Source: Ardenticatenaceae bacterium (GTDB lineage Bacteria > Chloroflexota > Anaerolineae > Promineifilales > Promineifilaceae). From it: 64,000 bases of DNA. Of the stretch, positions 8,328 to 16,467 are shown in pieces. The notes beneath the pieces were generated by a model. It was not told the DNA's origin. It worked only from the letters and a program-made list of their open reading frames with translations, and did not search any database. Each line of letters starts with the position of its first letter. The first letter of the stretch is position 1. The DNA lies in the NCBI GenBank assembly GCA_020634565.1, contig JACKBN010000006.1:1-64000 (forward strand), in the 5' to 3' direction. Position numbers and translations under genes: made by a program.

Positions 8328-8444
8328 TTATTGTGTAAAAAACTGAACGAAATAGACCAGGCCAGTAATGAGCGTGAGGCAAAGCAGGCAAACCAAAATC
8401 AGTTTGAGGATAGTTGTGCCGGTGGTGTCTTCGTTGTTGCTCAT
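8328..8444 (-). CDS. 38-residue single-pass membrane peptide
   Basis: ATG at 8444, TAA at 8328-8330. The product begins MSNNEDTTGTT and continues with a hydrophobic helix rich in Leu, Ile and Cys that ends YFVQFFTQ. An AGGGCAG stretch lies 3-9 bases before the start. It is 16 bp upstream of the DUF2892 gene and 22 bp downstream of an ECF-type -10 element, so it is probably the first gene of that transcript. No family is recognised. Confidence 0.6.
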   Translation of the reverse strand: MSNNEDTTGTTILKLILVCLLCLTLITGLVYFVQFFTQ

Positions 8445-8465
8445 TCTGCCCTACTTGTTTTTTTA

Positions 8466-8491
8466 GACGGAGCCGAAGGAAAAAGGTTACA
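8466..8491 (-). promoter_or_regulatory. ECF-sigma promoter for the small-peptide/DUF2892 transcript
   Basis: On the minus strand: TGTAACC (8491-8485), 15 bases, CGTC (8469-8466), then TAAAAA. Sequence and spacing are the same as in the element in front of the sigma gene (9385-9360), including the GCTCCGTC -10 context. It starts just 5 bp after the anti-sigma stop. Confidence 0.75.
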
Positions 8492-8495
8492 AAAC

Positions 8496-8741
8496 TTATT
8501 GAGAAGTTTTTGATTTCAGAAAAGCATCCTGTAATTGATCAAAGAGGTGGCTGCGGCTTTGGGCTGGAATGGTACGCTTGCCTTGCTCGCGGAACAGAAA
8601 GATTGTCTGCTGGGTGCTATCTAGCACCACGCGGCAGTTATGGCAGGTGGCTAAATGTTCCTGGGCTTCAGCGGTCAGGTCTTCATCCAACGCTTGATCG
8701 ATGTAGTCAGACAGGTATTGGAGTAGTTCTTCACATTTCAT
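8496..8741 (-). CDS. zinc-finger anti-sigma factor
   Basis: 81 residues with HxxxCxxC (HLATCHNC) at about 29-36, the mark of zinc-binding anti-sigma domains that hold an ECF sigma factor inactive. There is no transmembrane segment, so it is a soluble type. Its ATG overlaps the sigma gene's stop by 4 bp, giving balanced coupled synthesis. The signal it senses (redox through the zinc site, or a partner) cannot be read from the sequence. Confidence 0.85.
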   Translation of the reverse strand: MKCEELLQYLSDYIDQALDEDLTAEAQEHLATCHNCRVVLDSTQQTIFLFREQGKRTIPAQSRSHLFDQLQDAFLKSKTSQ

Positions 8742-9349
8742 TTGGTTTCAATCTCTGTGCCAACCGCAAACAGCGATTGGGTTAAATGCTCACGTAAAAA
8801 GAGGCGGGCGCGGTGCAGGCGTACTTTGGTGGCGTTGAGTGATAAGCCGGTGATTTCGGCCGTTTCTTGTGTGGATAAGCCCTCGATTTCGCGCAGTACA
8901 AAGACGATGCGAAATTTCTCGGGCAAGGCGGCAATGGCGTCATCCAATGCGGCGGTTACTTCGGCATCTGCGAGTAAATTTTCTGGCCATTGCTGCCAAT
9001 CTACCAGGTGAACGGGGGCGGTTAAACGGCCGTCTTCCGGCTCATCTCCCAATTCCAGTTCAGGTTTTCTTTTGCGCAACCTGTCCACCGTTAAATTATA
9101 GGCAATGCGGTAGAGCCATGTGCCTAGCTGTGATCGTTCTTCAAACTGATCCAGGCGTTCGATCAGCCGCAAAAACGTATCTTGCACCACGCCTTCGGCT
9201 GCGGCCTCTTGCTTGAGCATACTGATCGCCAAGCGATAAATCTTGTCGGAATAGTGCTCAAAGAGGTAGGCAAACGCGTCTGGTTCACGATTACGCAAAT
9301 CAGTTAAAAGTGAAGCACCAGTTTCTTTGTACATTGATTCTAAATCCAT
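8738..9349 (-). CDS. ECF RNA polymerase sigma factor
   Basis: 203 residues with region 2 (YLFEHYSDKIYRLAISML...DTFLRL...QLGTWLYRIAYNLTVDRLRKR) and region 4 (LPEKFRIVFVLREIEGLSTQETAEITGLSLNATKVRLHRARLFLRE). It directs RNA polymerase to promoters of the TGTAACC-N15-CGTC type, if the two matched elements in this locus are its targets. It is followed with overlap by its zinc-finger anti-sigma. The element at 9360-9385 lies right before its start codon, so autoregulation is likely. Confidence 0.93.
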   Translation of the reverse strand: MDLESMYKETGASLLTDLRNREPDAFAYLFEHYSDKIYRLAISMLKQEAAAEGVVQDTFLRLIERLDQFEERSQLGTWLYRIAYNLTVDRLRKRKPELELGDEPEDGRLTAPVHLVDWQQWPENLLADAEVTAALDDAIAALPEKFRIVFVLREIEGLSTQETAEITGLSLNATKVRLHRARLFLREHLTQSLFAVGTEIETK

Positions 9350-9359
9350 GTTTTCTTTG

Positions 9360-9385
9360 GACGGAGCTTGCCCAGAAAGGTTACA
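9360..9385 (-). promoter_or_regulatory. autoregulatory ECF-sigma promoter of the sigma/anti-sigma operon
   Basis: Minus strand: TGTAACC (9385-9379), 15 bases, CGTC (9363-9360), about 10 bases before the ATG at 9349. The match to 8466-8491 covers -35, spacing and the GCTCCGTC core, while the spacer bases differ. That is what a conserved promoter, rather than a recent duplication, would show. The short distance to the start implies a leaderless or very short-leader message. Confidence 0.72.
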
Positions 9386-9539
9386 AATAGTTCTATAAAA
9401 GCATACGGAGCGGAACGGCCGTTAGATTCACCACAAAATTTTAAGTTTAAAAAGTGACAAAACAGGCAATTCCCGGTCTAATAAAATGGATGTCCCGATT
9501 CGTCCTAAACAAACGCATAAACAGTGAAAGGAGAAATTC

Positions 9540-10559
9540 ATGTCTAAAGCAAAGTTAACGGCTGCCGAATGGGAGCTGGTGAAAGACGCACCATTCTGGG
9601 TAAACGCTGCCTTGTCCGCGGCAGACGGCCGTGTGGCCCTCATCGTCAAGCGCAAAGAAGCCAAAGCGCTGAATAACGCCCTGGAATCTTATAAATCCAG
9701 CAACCCGCTGGTGCGGGATGTGATTGCCAATGAGGATGAGCCTGACAAAGCCATTGAAAAAGCAACCCAAAAAGACGCCGAAGATGCGCTGGGCCAAATT
9801 TCCGGCATTGTGGAACGGAAACTGGGCGTAGATGATCTGGATGATTTCAGCGAATTTTTGTTGAGTATCGGCCGTTCCGTGGCCAACTCTGCTGGGGAGG
9901 GTGTTTTAGGGATTGGCAAAAACACCAGTGAAGAAGAAAGTGAAGCGTTACAGATGATTGCCAACGCCCTGAAGGCAACACCAGCGCACAAACAGGCTCG
10001 CCGCCAGGCCAAACAAGCGGCCGAACAGGCCGCCCGCGAGGAAGCTGCCGAGGCAAAAGCGGCGGCTGCCGCCCAGGCCAAGGCAGAAGCAGAGGCGAAG
10101 GCTAAGGCTGAAGCGGAAGCAAAAGCTAAGGCAGAGGCAGAAGCCAGGGCAAAAGCTGCGGCTGAAGCCAAAGCAGAAGCGGCACGAGAAGCCAAGCTGG
10201 AAGCGCAGCAGCAGAAACGTGACGAGGCGCTAGAGGCACGCCGTCAGGAACGTGCCCAAGAAAAAGCGGAGCGGGAAGCGGAAGCCAAAGCGGAGGCCGA
10301 GGCCAAAGCAGCAGCTGAAGCGAAAGCTGCCGAAGAAGCTGCTGCCGCCGCAAAACAAAAAGCAGCCAGCCAATCCCGCTTTACCGAATTTATTGCCGAG
10401 CATAAGGTGGTTTCTGGGGATAACTTGAGCTTTATTTCCCAAAAATATTACAACACCCAGGCCAACTGGCGGCTGATTTACGAAGCCAATCAGGACGTCA
10501 TTGGGGACAACCCAAACCTGATTCGCGTGGGGCAGGTGTTAAAGATTCCTAAACTGTAA
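9540..10559 (+). CDS. LysM-domain protein with long Ala/Glu/Lys coiled coil, no signal peptide
   Basis: 339 residues in three parts. The N-terminal helical domain (about 1-150) begins LTAAEWELVKDAPFWVNAALSAADG, which I do not recognise. A TolA-like Ala/Glu/Lys-rich helix (about 155-275) is built from AEAKAKAEAEAKAK-type units. The C-terminal LysM domain (about 285-339) holds HKVVSGDNLSFISQKYYNTQANWRLIYEANQ...NLIRVGQVLKIP. LysM normally binds peptidoglycan or chitin-like sugars, yet there is no signal peptide or membrane anchor; cytosolic LysM proteins exist in the family. GAAAGGAGAAATTC gives a strong ribosome site. It stands alone, facing away from the sigma operon, with a terminator at 10592. 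Confidence 0.8.
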   Translation: MSKAKLTAAEWELVKDAPFWVNAALSAADGRVALIVKRKEAKALNNALESYKSSNPLVRDVIANEDEPDKAIEKATQKDAEDALGQISGIVERKLGVDDLDDFSEFLLSIGRSVANSAGEGVLGIGKNTSEEESEALQMIANALKATPAHKQARRQAKQAAEQAAREEAAEAKAAAAAQAKAEAEAKAKAEAEAKAKAEAEARAKAAAEAKAEAAREAKLEAQQQKRDEALEARRQERAQEKAEREAEAKAEAEAKAAAEAKAAEEAAAAAKQKAASQSRFTEFIAEHKVVSGDNLSFISQKYYNTQANWRLIYEANQDVIGDNPNLIRVGQVLKIPKL

Positions 10560-10591
10560 CAATAAAAGTATGGCTTACATTTAATGGATAC

Positions 10592-10627
10592 AAAAAGGCT
10601 GCACTCTCGCGAGGGTGCAGCCTTTTT
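10592..10627. terminator. rho-independent terminator between convergent genes
   Basis: GGCTGCAC (10597-10604) pairs with GTGCAGCC (10615-10622). An A-run precedes and a T-run follows, so it can serve both the LysM gene (+) and the terpene cyclase gene (-). Confidence 0.9.
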
Positions 10628-10651
10628 TACTATTTACGGAGGCGAGAAAGA

Positions 10652-12208
10652 TTATTGTATGGATACAAGCAGCGCTGCCATCTCGAACATCTTCTCGATC
10701 CGAGGAGGCATATACAGCTCTTTTTCAATCCAGAGTGACATGGGCACTAAATCTTCCCGGATGCTGGCATCTTGCAGATAGGTTTGGCCTTTCAAGAAGG
10801 CGCGCCGGCCGGCTTCGGTGAGAAGATTCTCTTTGTGTAGCGCATACAGAGCCAGCACGGCATACGCCGTTTCTGACGGAGTGGCTTCACGGGTGACGCC
10901 CCAGCCGCCATCGGGATGCTGGTTGTGAATGAGGTCGGTTTGGGCATGCATCATAGCATTGTACCCTTCCGGTTCAGGGGCCAGGGCCAGCACCAGATGC
11001 AAGGTGTTGTAGAGCCAGGAGATGTGCCATTTGTCGTCTTTCCAACGGCCGTTTTCACCCTGAGTATCGAGTAAAAACTGGATAGCGGTTTCATCGCGCA
11101 GGCCAAACAGGCGCAGCGCGTGTACAGCCCGGGCGGTTAGCGACAGCGACATCTGCATCTCACCTGCAAACGCATAATACACGCCATTACCGCGGAATCG
11201 CTGCAAAATCGACGGATCGACTATGTAGCCGGCGGCGTGCAAGATGGCCAGCGCTGCGGCCGTATCGTCGCCATCATGGTAAAAGTGGTCGCTTAAACCG
11301 ATGCCTTGCCTTGTCAAGGCAAAGCCCAGCATATCTAACTGAGGCTGCAAGGTTGCTTGCAGCGTTTGGTTATCCAGCAGGTCAGCTATCAACAGCGGAT
11401 ACAAACCAAAGGCCAGCTCAAACCGGTCGATGGGCCAGATGCCGGGCACCACGCCCGGAATGTTAACCCCTGTGGCCTGGGCAGAGCGATTCAAATACAT
11501 TTCAGCCTGGCGGCGCAGCGCTTCTGTCTCTGGATTTTTGGGTAGACGTGATAGCCAAACGGCCGTAGCCGCCGGACTATGACCAATACTGGCGGCGCTG
11601 TCCAGAAAATCTAGCTCAGGTTCCTGGCCCCAGGCTTCCCAGGAATGCATCGGTGCCGAACCCGCTTCTGGTTTAATGCGAGAAATATAATCTCGCTTTC
11701 TGTTGCCTTGTGTGACCAAAGCGGTGTTGCCCAGACGCGGGATTTTCAAATCAAGCTTGGCTGCTTCATCCAGCAAATAGGGATAGATCAGCTCTGCGCC
11801 GACTGGTAAATTGTCTGGCACCGTGTTGTCCCAAAGCTCGCGTTGGAAGCGCAAATGTTCCAACGCGGCGGCAATGTTTTCCGAAGAATCCACGATATCA
11901 GCGTATTGGTGCAGCGCCAGAAGCGCGGCCAGGGTGGAAATACGACGGTAAAGCGGCGCAGCAAGACTGCCCCAACCGCCGTCTGGCTGTTGCTGCTGCT
12001 TGAGCCATTCCAGCCCCGGCGTAACGCCTGCCGCGGGCGGGTAGGTTCGCAGCACCTGGGCGGTGTCGTAGATGGAGGCGCTAATGCGCCCGCCGCCACG
12101 ACCTAATTGAGGCAGCAGTTTTTGCAGCCGCTTTACAGTTGATGTTTGGCTAATAAAAGGGATGGGTGTGGAACGGCCGTACGGCCGATTCTCATGATCA
12201 ATATGCAT
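10652..12208 (-). CDS. class II terpene (diterpene) cyclase-like protein
   Basis: 518 residues of alpha-barrel terpene cyclase. Near the N-terminus SASIYDTAQVLRTYPP and QQPDGGWGS; near residue 310 DGDDTAAALAILHAAGY, carrying the DxDD aspartates that protonate the terminal double bond in class II cyclases; later HPDGGWGV and a C-terminal MSLWIEKELYMPPRIEK, which resembles the end of bacterial copalyl/labdane-type synthases. Known relatives turn geranylgeranyl diphosphate into a cyclic diphosphate in the cytoplasm. No prenyltransferase, class I synthase or P450 is next to it, so product and partner are open. A shorter-than-usual squalene-hopene-like cyclase is the alternative. The ATG at 12208 is preceded by GGAGAA. 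Confidence 0.78.
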   Translation of the reverse strand: MHIDHENRPYGRSTPIPFISQTSTVKRLQKLLPQLGRGGGRISASIYDTAQVLRTYPPAAGVTPGLEWLKQQQQPDGGWGSLAAPLYRRISTLAALLALHQYADIVDSSENIAAALEHLRFQRELWDNTVPDNLPVGAELIYPYLLDEAAKLDLKIPRLGNTALVTQGNRKRDYISRIKPEAGSAPMHSWEAWGQEPELDFLDSAASIGHSPAATAVWLSRLPKNPETEALRRQAEMYLNRSAQATGVNIPGVVPGIWPIDRFELAFGLYPLLIADLLDNQTLQATLQPQLDMLGFALTRQGIGLSDHFYHDGDDTAAALAILHAAGYIVDPSILQRFRGNGVYYAFAGEMQMSLSLTARAVHALRLFGLRDETAIQFLLDTQGENGRWKDDKWHISWLYNTLHLVLALAPEPEGYNAMMHAQTDLIHNQHPDGGWGVTREATPSETAYAVLALYALHKENLLTEAGRRAFLKGQTYLQDASIREDLVPMSLWIEKELYMPPRIEKMFEMAALLVSIQ

Positions 12209-12665
12209 TCGTTTTATACTTCTCCATTTGAACCATGCAAACTACCGGCAAATCAAAAAGCTTTAGGACAGCATTCTGCCATGTTGTCGCGAATGATGAC
12301 GATGCAGAACCCTAAACAACTCCAACCAAAAGGAAAATGGTGGGGTTTACTTATGAATCGGGTGGATAGCAAGGATGAAGAGTATGGGCTCCATTTGATT
12401 TCGGATGCATAATAACAAATCAAAGCGCTCTGGTAAAAAGACGATAGTACTAAAAAAACATGACATTTGTCGTAACTTCCCTATAGAGGCGCACAATTGT
12501 TCTAATTGAGATATAATTATTTGCTTCTGTGAAGGAACTGGTTGTGTATCAACATGAAGCAAATCAGGCAATCTCACAACAAGCACACCTGCTTGCTGTG
12601 ATTTGCCCAATAAAAGCGAGAGCAACGGCTCAAAAGGCGTAGCTGCTTTTCATGAAGAGGCTGAA
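12209..12665. other. intergenic region between divergent genes, no gene recognised
   Basis: Divergent spacer between the terpene cyclase and the first ABC-exporter gene. A TATAAT at 12512-12517 could be a -10 for the exporter, but no good -35 is seen. Short ORFs here show no convincing start, codon pattern or family. Confidence 0.4.
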
Positions 12666-14420
12666 TTGAGTAAAAAAGAGTTTCGCGTTGAAAATGAGTA
12701 CGACTACAATCGCAGCGGCCCCATTCGCTGGATTTTGTCTCACGTGCTGCGCTATCCCTGGCTGCCCATTTTGGTCACCGTGGCATCTATCATCAACAAT
12801 TTTGCTGCCAGCTACGTGCAGGTCTTCATCGGGCGCGCCTTTGATTTGATTAGCACGCCCGGGTGGGCGGCTACCGCGCTGTTGGGCGTCGCGTTTTCTG
12901 TATTTGGTGCGGTGGCGGCGCAAAGTGTGTTGGGGATTGCTCGTAACTATTCCAATGAGTACATTGCGCAGCTTCTTGAGCGAGATAGTCGGGACGAGCT
13001 GTACATTAGCCTGTTGGGCAAGAGCCAAACCTTCCACGGCCGTCAGCGCATTGGCGACATTATGGCCAGGGCTACCAACGACGTGCGCTCGCTAAACATC
13101 ATGTTTAGCCCCGGCATTATGCTGCTGGTGGATGGTTTGATGGGCATTGTGGCGCCTATCATTGTGATGGCCTCCATTCGGCTGGATTTGCTGTTGGTGC
13201 CGGGCATCTTTTTGCTGCTGTTTACTATTACCGTCTCGGATTATGCGCGGCAACTCAACCCGGTGAGCGAGGCGATGCGTGAGCAGTTCGGCACGATGAA
13301 TGCCGGCTTGGCCGAATCCATCGGCGGCATTGAGGTGGTGAAGGGCAACGCGCAGGAGCGGCAGGAGATTCAAAACTTTGCTCGCGACGCAGGGCGATAT
13401 CGGGATTATTTTGTGCAGCAGGGGGTGATCCAGGCCCGCTATTTGCCGCTGTTGGTGTTTAGTTTGGCGCTGGGGGCTGGCTTTTTCCATGCGATGTGGC
13501 TGTGGCGCGCAGGGACTTTAACCCTGGGCCAGGTTGTAACCTACATGGGGCTGTTTGGCGTGCTGCGCTTCCCTACGTTTATCTCTATCTTCTCGTTCAA
13601 TCTGGTGCAGTTGGGCATTGCTAGCGCCCGCCGCATTTTGCAGCTCATCAATGATGAGACGGATCTGGACGAAAATGAGGGTGGCCATCAGGCAGAAATT
13701 CAAGGACGGGTGCAGTTCGAGGATGTGCGTTTTGGCTATGAGGGCGAACCGGTGCTGGACGGCATTAGCTTTGCCGTGGAACCTGGGCAGACGGTGGCCA
13801 TCGTGGGCCAAACTGGCTCTGGTAAGACGACGCTGACCCGACTGATTAACCGGATTTTTGATGCGGGGAACGGCCGTATCCTCGTTGATGGTCATGATGT
13901 GCGGGACTGGAGCCTGGAGTCGCTCCGTTCCCAAATTTCTACGATTGAGCAGGACATCTTTTTGTTCTCGCGTACGCTGGCGGAGAACATTGCTTTTGGC
14001 GTGCCGGACGCCTCGCAGGCCGAGATTGAGCAGGCGGCCAAAGAAGCGCAGGCGCACGAATTTATTACGAGCTTCAACGAAGGATACGAGACGGAAGTGG
14101 GTGAGCGCGGTGTGACGCTCTCTGGTGGGCAGCGTCAGCGCATTGCCATTGCCCGCGCCTTCCTCACCAATCCGCGCATCCTCATTCTTGATGACAGCAC
14201 CAGCGCCATCGACAGTGCCACCGAGGACCAGATTCAGCAGGCGATGCGGCGCATCAGCCGCCAGCGAACGACCTTCCTTATTACCCATCGCCTATCGCAG
14301 ATTCGCTGGGCGGACAAGATTTTGGTGTTGAGTAACGGCCGTCTCACCGACCAGGGCACCCACGAAGAACTGCTGGCCCGCAGCCCCGCCTACCAGCGCA
14401 TCTTTGCCCGGTATGATTGA
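12603..14420 (+). CDS. ABC exporter half-transporter, degenerate-site subunit (ABC transmembrane + ATPase)
   Basis: About 584-605 residues: a six-helix exporter domain (about 30-330) and an ATPase domain with Walker A GQTGSGKTT, signature LSGGQRQ and Walker B ILILDDSTSAID. The catalytic Glu after Walker B is replaced by Asp, as in the degenerate site of heterodimeric exporters. TTG 12603 is the longest start but has no ribosome site. TTG 12666 (SKKEFRVENEYDYN) is preceded by GAAGAGG at the right distance and looks better. Its partner starts 200 bp downstream. The pair probably exports lipid or drug-like molecules across the inner membrane; the substrate is unknown. Confidence 0.88.
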   Translation: MPNKSESNGSKGVAAFHEEAELSKKEFRVENEYDYNRSGPIRWILSHVLRYPWLPILVTVASIINNFAASYVQVFIGRAFDLISTPGWAATALLGVAFSVFGAVAAQSVLGIARNYSNEYIAQLLERDSRDELYISLLGKSQTFHGRQRIGDIMARATNDVRSLNIMFSPGIMLLVDGLMGIVAPIIVMASIRLDLLLVPGIFLLLFTITVSDYARQLNPVSEAMREQFGTMNAGLAESIGGIEVVKGNAQERQEIQNFARDAGRYRDYFVQQGVIQARYLPLLVFSLALGAGFFHAMWLWRAGTLTLGQVVTYMGLFGVLRFPTFISIFSFNLVQLGIASARRILQLINDETDLDENEGGHQAEIQGRVQFEDVRFGYEGEPVLDGISFAVEPGQTVAIVGQTGSGKTTLTRLINRIFDAGNGRILVDGHDVRDWSLESLRSQISTIEQDIFLFSRTLAENIAFGVPDASQAEIEQAAKEAQAHEFITSFNEGYETEVGERGVTLSGGQRQRIAIARAFLTNPRILILDDSTSAIDSATEDQIQQAMRRISRQRTTFLITHRLSQIRWADKILVLSNGRLTDQGTHEELLARSPAYQRIFARYD

Positions 14421-14426
14421 TTTGTG

Positions 14427-14577
14427 GTAGGGGCGAGGCGGTGGCGAAAGATGGATGATGTAACAAATAATCTGGTCTCGCCACCGCCTCGCCCTAAATT
14501 GCGGTGACAAGGGCGAGGCAATCGGAGCGAAGGTGTTTTGCTGGGCCAAGATTGTGGCCGATTGCCTCGCCCCTACG
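14427..14577. repeat. tandem GTAGGGGCGA-type inverted repeats (REP-like)
   Basis: Two imperfect hairpins in a row. The first has TAGGGGCGAGGCGGTGGCGA (14428-14447) facing its complement at 14478-14496, one base shorter. The second has AGGGCGAGGCAATCGG (14510-14525) facing CCGATTGCCTCGCCCCTAC (14558-14576). The outer GTAGGGGCGA / TCGCCCCTAC ends match the unit at 3461-3489, while the inner stems differ. They lie between the two exporter genes and may tune the second gene's expression. Confidence 0.8.
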
Positions 14578-14619
14578 AAAATTGATTTAATGCGGGCGAT
14601 TTCACGCAAGGAAATTGTT

Positions 14620-16467
14620 ATGGGATTTATTTTAGATGGTTTAGACACTGAAGATTATGACCGCAGTTACTCGGATCGGGAGCTGTTGGGGCGGATTGTG
14701 GGGTATTTTCGGCCGTATTCACGGCAGATGACGCTGGTGGCGCTGATGATCACGCTGAATTCGGTGGCGGGCACGGCGGGGCCGATCATTATTGCCCGGG
14801 CGATTGACGTGATTGCCGCTGACCCGAGCACGCGGACGATGCTACTGCTGGCGGTCGGCGTCTCGCTGATGGGGGCGTCGGCGTGGGTGTTCAACTTCAT
14901 CCGCCAATATTTCTCGGCGCGGATTGTGGGCAATGTGGTGTTGCAGCTACGTGAGGATGTGTTTACGGCGACCATCAACCATGATTTGTCCTTTTATGAC
15001 GAACACCCGTCTGGCAAAGTGGTGAGCCGCGTGACGTCGGACACGCAGGATTTTGCGGCAGTGGTCGATTTGTCGCTGAATTTATTGAGCCAGGTGCTGC
15101 TGGTAGTGATTCTGACGGTCTGGCTGTTTAGTATCAACGTCTGGCTGACGCTGCTCCTCATCGGCATGACGCCGCTGGCGGTGGCGATTGCCTTGAGCTT
15201 CCGCAGCATCGCCCGCCGTGTAACGCAGGACGCGCGCCGGGTGACGGCCAAAATCAACGCGCAAATTCAGGAGTCGGTGAGCGGTATCATCGTGGCCAAA
15301 GGGTTCCGGCAGGAAGGGGCGATTTACGATACGTTCAACGCCAACAACATGCAGGGGTACGCCGTCGGCGTGCGGCGCGGGCTGGTGCTCATCTCCATTT
15401 TCCCGATTATGGTGATTGCCTCGGGGATTGGTACGGCCGTTCTTGTCTACTCTGGTGGATTGGCGACTTTGCCCGATTCGTTCCTGGGTGGGCTGGCCGG
15501 TTTGTCGCCGGGCGATTGGTATTTGTACATGCAGGCCGTCGGCTTTTTCTGGTTCCCCATGACCAGCATCGCCTCATTCTGGAGCCAGTTTCAGGATGGC
15601 CTCTCCGCCGCCGAGCGTGTCTTTGCTCTGATTGATTTGGAGCCGAAAGTGCAGCAGACGGATTCCAGTGAGGTGGCTGGTGGGCTGCGCGGGGAGATTC
15701 GCTTTGAGAAGGTGCGCTTTAGCTACACCGACAAGGAAACGGTGCTGCCGGAGTTCTCTCTGACGATTGCGCCGGGGGAGACGGTGGCGCTGGTGGGGCA
15801 CACGGGCGCGGGCAAAAGCTCGATCGCCAAGCTGCTCAACCGCTTTTATGAGTTCCAGGACGGCCGTATTCTGGTAGACAATCACGATATTCGTACGCTT
15901 GATTTGGGGAGCTATCGCAAGCAGATCGGGCTGGTGCCGCAGGAACCATTCCTCTTTTCTGGCACCATTCGGGACAATATTCGCTACGGCCGTCCAGAGG
16001 CCGATGACGCCCAAGTGCTCACCGCCGCCAACCGGATTAGCCAAGGCGAATGGCTGCACGGCTTGAGCCAGGGGCTAGATACCGACGTCGGTGAGCGTGG
16101 CAGCAACCTCTCGATGGGGCAGCGGCAGTTGGTGGCAATGGCCCGCGTCCTGCTCAAAAACCCAGCTATCTTCATTTTGGATGAAGCGACCGCCAGCGTG
16201 GACCCGTTCACCGAAACCCAAATTCAGGAGGGGCTGGACGAGGTGATGCGTGAGCGCACCGCCATTGTGATTGCCCACCGGCTGAGCACGGTAAAAAATG
16301 CGGATCGGATCATTGTGATGGGTAACGGCCGTATCATCGAAGAAGGCACCCACGCCAGCCTCATGGCCGACAGCGGCCACTATGCGGAACTGTACAATAC
16401 CTACTTCCGCCACCAATCTTTAGAGTATATAAACTCGCTGGTAAATGAGCTTGATACAGAAGATTAG
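14620..16467 (+). CDS. ABC exporter half-transporter, canonical-site subunit
   Basis: About 615 residues from ATG 14620, preceded by CAAGGAAA; longer readings reach back into the repeat and are unlikely. Exporter transmembrane domain, then an ATPase with Walker A GHTGAGKSS, signature LSMGQRQ and Walker B IFILDEATASVD with the catalytic Glu. The variant signature (LSMGQ) faces the Asp-substituted Walker B of the upstream subunit, so both deviations fall in the same composite nucleotide site. The other site is fully canonical. This is the expected design of a heterodimeric exporter and ties the two genes together. Confidence 0.9.
   Translation: MGFILDGLDTEDYDRSYSDRELLGRIVGYFRPYSRQMTLVALMITLNSVAGTAGPIIIARAIDVIAADPSTRTMLLLAVGVSLMGASAWVFNFIRQYFSARIVGNVVLQLREDVFTATINHDLSFYDEHPSGKVVSRVTSDTQDFAAVVDLSLNLLSQVLLVVILTVWLFSINVWLTLLLIGMTPLAVAIALSFRSIARRVTQDARRVTAKINAQIQESVSGIIVAKGFRQEGAIYDTFNANNMQGYAVGVRRGLVLISIFPIMVIASGIGTAVLVYSGGLATLPDSFLGGLAGLSPGDWYLYMQAVGFFWFPMTSIASFWSQFQDGLSAAERVFALIDLEPKVQQTDSSEVAGGLRGEIRFEKVRFSYTDKETVLPEFSLTIAPGETVALVGHTGAGKSSIAKLLNRFYEFQDGRILVDNHDIRTLDLGSYRKQIGLVPQEPFLFSGTIRDNIRYGRPEADDAQVLTAANRISQGEWLHGLSQGLDTDVGERGSNLSMGQRQLVAMARVLLKNPAIFILDEATASVDPFTETQIQEGLDEVMRERTAIVIAHRLSTVKNADRIIVMGNGRIIEEGTHASLMADSGHYAELYNTYFRHQSLEYINSLVNELDTED

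Noticed and set aside
9689..10195. 168-residue minus-strand ORF rich in Ala/Ser
   Set aside because: It is the mirror of the Ala/Glu/Lys coiled coil of the LysM gene; no ribosome site and low-complexity translation.
12347..12625. 92-residue minus-strand ORF in the divergent spacer before the exporter
   Set aside because: No ribosome site, no family; overlaps the exporter start region.
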